This document shows positions 41,285 through 43,617 of a stretch of DNA of 43,617 bases, piece after piece. This DNA comes from Paeniroseomonas aquatica (lineage in GTDB: Bacteria > Pseudomonadota > Alphaproteobacteria > Acetobacterales > Acetobacteraceae). Where the stretch lies: the NCBI RefSeq assembly GCF_030409335.1, contig NZ_JAUFPN010000001.1, positions 18,998 to 62,614 of the forward strand. Reading direction: 5' to 3'. The number at the start of each line of letters is the position of its first letter. The stretch's first letter is position 1. The notes under the pieces were generated by a model, which saw only the letters and a program-made list of their open reading frames with translations, was not told where the DNA came from and did no database searches. The position numbers and the translations under genes are program-made.

Positions 41285-42172
41285 ATGCTGGCCATTCCTC
41301 CCGGGCTCGACCCGGACCTGCTGCGCAGCTTCGTGCTCATCGCCGAGGGCGGCAGCTTCACCAGGGCCGCCCAGGCGGTCGGGCGGACCCAGTCCGCCGT
41401 CTCGATGCAGATCCGCCGGCTCGAGGAGGCGCTGGGCCAGCCCCTGCTGCTGCGCGGCGCCCGGGGCGTGGAGCCGACCCAGCATGGGCTCTGGCTGCTC
41501 GAGCGCGCCCGGCGGCTGCTGGCGCTGCACGACGAGATCCACACGACCTTCCGCCAGCCCGCGGTGGCCGGCGCGGTCCGGCTCGGCTCGCCGGACGACT
41601 ACGCCATCCGCTGGCTGCCCGGGATCCTGGCCCGCTTCGCGGCCAGCCATCCGGCGGTGCAGGTGGAGGTGACCTGCGCCCCCTCGAACGAGCTGGTGGA
41701 CCGGCTGGCGGCGGGCGAGCTCGATCTCACCCTGCTCTCCGAGGGCAACGAGCCGGCGGGCGCCCGGGTCCGCTGGCTGTGGCGGGGGCCATTGCTCTGG
41801 GTCGGCACCGAGGCACTGGCGCGGCGCCGGCCGCTGCCGCTGACCCTCTCCTCCAATGGCTGCACCTGGCGCAATGCGGCGATCGCCGCCCTGGAGGGCG
41901 CCGATCTGCCCTGGCGCATGGCCTATACGGCGGCCTCGCTGTCGGGCTCGCTGGCGGTGGCCCTGGCGGGGCTGGCGATCACGGTGGCGATGCCGGCGCC
42001 GCTGCCGGACGGCTTGCGCCAGCTGGGCGCGGCCGAGGGGCTGCCGCCGCTGCCGGACTTCGCCATCGGTCTGCTGCGCGGCCCGAAGACCGCGGTGGCG
42101 GAAGCGCTGGCGCAGCACATCGAGGAGAATTTCCGGCTGGAGACCAGTTTCGAGCCGCGGATGCGGGCTTGA
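41285..42172 (+). CDS. LysR family transcriptional regulator
   Basis: This 295-residue regulator has the N-terminal winged helix-turn-helix (about 9-68), reading L-L-R-S-F-V-L-I-A-E-G-G-S-F-T-R-A-A and Q-S-A-V-S-M-Q-I-R-R-L-E. A periplasmic-binding-fold ligand domain follows (about 92-290). It probably controls itself and one or both neighbours: the divergent DUF1127 gene and the Bug receptor gene 79 bases downstream. The effector is unknown. Confidence 0.93.
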   Translation: MLAIPPGLDPDLLRSFVLIAEGGSFTRAAQAVGRTQSAVSMQIRRLEEALGQPLLLRGARGVEPTQHGLWLLERARRLLALHDEIHTTFRQPAVAGAVRLGSPDDYAIRWLPGILARFAASHPAVQVEVTCAPSNELVDRLAAGELDLTLLSEGNEPAGARVRWLWRGPLLWVGTEALARRRPLPLTLSSNGCTWRNAAIAALEGADLPWRMAYTAASLSGSLAVALAGLAITVAMPAPLPDGLRQLGAAEGLPPLPDFAIGLLRGPKTAVAEALAQHIEENFRLETSFEPRMRA

Positions 42173-42251
42173 GCGGCGCCCGCAACGGGTGCATCTGGGC
42201 AGATCGCAATCGGGTCGAACCAGGCCCAGCCGTTCCGGGAGAATCCTGCCC

Positions 42252-43217
42252 ATGAACCGTCGCTCGCTGCTGGCCCTGACGGCCACCGGCCTCGCCGTGC
42301 CGTCCCTCCTGCGGGCGCAGTCCTGGCCGGACCGGCCGATCCGGCTGATCGTTCCCTGGCCTCCCGGCGGCTCGACCGACACCATCGCCCGGCTGTTCCA
42401 GCCGAAGCTCTCGGAGGCGCTGGGCAAGCAGGTCATCATCGAGAACCGCGGCGGCGCCTCGGGCTCGATCGGCGCGATCGAGGCGGCGCGGTCCGCCCCC
42501 GACGGCTACACCTGGATGTTCGCCTACGACAACGAGGCGACCAACCAGACCCTCATGCGGCTGCCCTACAAGACCCTGGAGGCCTTCTCCCCGGTCAGCC
42601 TGGTGGCGACCGGGCCGCTGGCGCTGGTGGCGCACAGCAGCACCCCCTACCGGACCTTCAAGGACGTGGTCGCCGCGGCGAAGGCGGCGCCGGACACCGT
42701 CAGCTTCGCCAGCTCCGGCGTGGGCGGGCTGGCGCATGTCTCGACCACCCTGCTGCAGCAGCAGGGCGGCTTCGGCCTGGTGCACGTCCCCTACCGCGGC
42801 GGCGGGCCGGCCGTGCAGGATGCCGTCTCCGGCCAGGTGCCGCTGTTCATGTCCAACGTGGTCATCATCAGCCAGCACATCCGGGCCGGGACGCTTCGGC
42901 CGCTCGGCGTGACCACCGCGACCGAGAGCCGGCACGTGCCGGGGGTGGCGCCCTTCGCGCAGCAGGGCTTCCCCGGCTTCGACGCGCCGACTTGGTGGGC
43001 CTTCCTCGCACGGGCCGGCACGCCCGAGCCGATCCAGCGCCAGATGCGCGAGGCCCTGGCCAAGGCACTCTCCGATCCCGAGGTGCGGGCGCGGATCGAG
43101 GAGCAGGGGTGCGACGTGAAGGCGACCGGGCCGGAGGAGTGCAGCCGCTTCCTCGCTGCCGAGATCGACCGCTGGGGCAAGGTGATCCGCGACAACAACA
43201 TCCGCGCCGACAGCTGA
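42252..43217 (+). CDS. Tripartite tricarboxylate transporter receptor (Bug family)
   Basis: This 321-residue exported protein is a Bug/TctC-type solute receptor. It has a signal peptide with an N-terminal R-R pair (M-N-R-R-S-L-L-A-L), possibly Tat, cut near L-R-A-Q. The mature part begins W-P-D-R-P-I-R-L-I-V-P-W-P-P-G-G-S-T-D, the hallmark of the family, with A-P-D-G-Y-T and V-P-Y-R-G-G-G-P-A further on. Such receptors bind carboxylates or similar ligands. The tctA/tctB membrane genes are not adjacent, which is common because orphan Bug receptors are numerous. GGGAGAA precedes the ATG at 42252. Confidence 0.93.
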   Translation: MNRRSLLALTATGLAVPSLLRAQSWPDRPIRLIVPWPPGGSTDTIARLFQPKLSEALGKQVIIENRGGASGSIGAIEAARSAPDGYTWMFAYDNEATNQTLMRLPYKTLEAFSPVSLVATGPLALVAHSSTPYRTFKDVVAAAKAAPDTVSFASSGVGGLAHVSTTLLQQQGGFGLVHVPYRGGGPAVQDAVSGQVPLFMSNVVIISQHIRAGTLRPLGVTTATESRHVPGVAPFAQQGFPGFDAPTWWAFLARAGTPEPIQRQMREALAKALSDPEVRARIEEQGCDVKATGPEECSRFLAAEIDRWGKVIRDNNIRADS

Positions 43218-43273
43218 GCCGGCCGGCGGCGGCGGCGCCTGGCACAGAAAAATTCACATGACCCGCGGCGGCC

Positions 43274-43304
43274 TTGACGGTGCCGGGCGGCCAGGGTGGA
43301 TAGT
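43274..43304 (+). promoter_or_regulatory. Upstream promoter P1 of a probable rRNA operon
   Basis: TTGACG at 43274-43279 and GATAGT at 43299-43304 form a -35/-10 pair with a long 19-base spacer. An A/T-rich stretch follows, with the inverted repeat AATTCA-A-TGAATT at 43316-43328. Confidence 0.4.
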
Positions 43305-43390
43305 GGCTTGTAAAAAATTCAATGAATTGAGCGGGTTGGATATCCGCCGGGCCGCTATCGGACGGCTTGGCGGAACGAGAATATGGGGTG

Positions 43391-43419
43391 TTGACCCGCT
43401 TCGGCCCGGGGCGTAGAAG
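43391..43419 (+). promoter_or_regulatory. Downstream promoter P2 of a probable rRNA operon
   Basis: TTGACC at 43391-43396 and TAGAAG at 43414-43419 are spaced by exactly 17 bases, a good sigma-70-type promoter. A start of transcription near 43426 would give a leader running off the right edge of the window. Confidence 0.6.
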
Positions 43420-43617
43420 CTGGGCACCGCGACGCAGTCGAGGTTGACGAGGACCGGCGGAGACGCCAAACTCGCTGCCCCGATTGAGGCTCGGTACCGA
43501 TTGCCAAGCGATGGTTTCCTGCACCTGCGAAGGGAAGGGAAGCATTCGCTGGGTGATTTGCCATCGGGTTCGCCGGATGGCTTTGTTCTTTTAAAACTTT
43601 ATCGGTTTTGGAAGTGT
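43420..43617 (+). other. Probable rRNA operon leader with boxA
   Basis: No coding frame of family likeness is present in the last 400 bases. Near the edge TGTTCTTTTAAA (43584-43595) closely fits the boxA antitermination site of rRNA leaders. It is followed by A/T-rich sequence, as usual before the 16S processing stem. Together with two tandem promoters this points to a 16S rRNA gene just beyond the window. Confidence 0.55.

Noticed and set aside
1-43617. CRISPR arrays, tRNA genes, insertion sequences, prophage or integrase genes
   Set aside because: No regularly spaced repeats, no tRNA-like cloverleaf and no transposase or integrase motifs were noticed in reading. The only repeat-like insertion candidate is at 16257-16303.

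Overview
The window is very GC-rich, densely packed DNA from an alphaproteobacterium. The gene content (several dipeptide/oligopeptide ABC importers, a Bug-type tricarboxylate-transporter receptor, a DUF1127 protein, a BciB-like reductase) fits the Acetobacteraceae, something like Roseomonas. This placement is inferred from gene content and base composition; no rRNA gene lies inside the window to confirm it. Almost every long open frame opposite a real gene is a high-GC shadow and was left out.

Layout. (1) 96-2090: a leftward hydroxypyruvate isomerase gene diverges from an AI-2E/PerM-family membrane protein gene. (2) 2168-7751: a complete dipeptide/oligopeptide importer operon (binding protein, two permeases, two ATPases). 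(3) 7718-13590, all leftward: CreA, gamma-glutamyltranspeptidase, ComM/YifB, an M19 dipeptidase and an acetylpolyamine-amidohydrolase-like protein; the last two genes are coupled. (4) 13675-22831: a second peptide importer operon with a Tat-type binding protein, two permeases and one fused double ATPase. It continues into an M20 deacylase, a carbamoylase/allantoate-amidohydrolase-like enzyme and an M81 (MlrC-like) metallopeptidase, so uptake and amide-bond cleavage appear to be one unit. (5) 22863-25827, leftward: a lipoprotein, KDG kinase coupled to KDPG aldolase, a small helical protein and a DUF3429 membrane protein. (6) 25903-30068: a GH17-GT2 fusion beta-glucan synthase, then a rightward CNNM/CBS/CorC protein. 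(7) 30085-34665: a CsaA-Gpt pair, leftward, then a rightward operon of a second gamma-glutamyltranspeptidase, a macrodomain protein and an amidase. (8) 34690-38534: a Gly/Tyr-rich lipoprotein, a stand-alone Lrp/AsnC RAM domain, a BciB-like 8-vinyl reductase, UDP-glucose dehydrogenase and two tiny coupled membrane peptides. (9) 38906-40968: an ATPase pair of a third peptide importer, without its permeases. (10) 40981-43217: a DUF1127 protein diverging from a LysR regulator, followed by a Bug-family periplasmic receptor. (11) 43274-43617: tandem promoters and a boxA-like site, probably the leader of an rRNA operon that starts beyond the right edge.

The common theme is scavenging of nitrogen and carbon from peptides and other amides: three ABC peptide importer gene sets and eight or nine amide-bond hydrolases. 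The most unusual local feature is at 16235-16321. There a roughly 47-base repeat-like segment separates the strong ribosome site and ATGA-coupled start from the dppC-type permease, and removing it in silico restores a coupled in-frame start. Other items worth attention are the GGT-macrodomain-amidase operon, the peptide importer with an M81/M20/carbamoylase set, and the BciB-like gene with no other photosynthesis gene in view.
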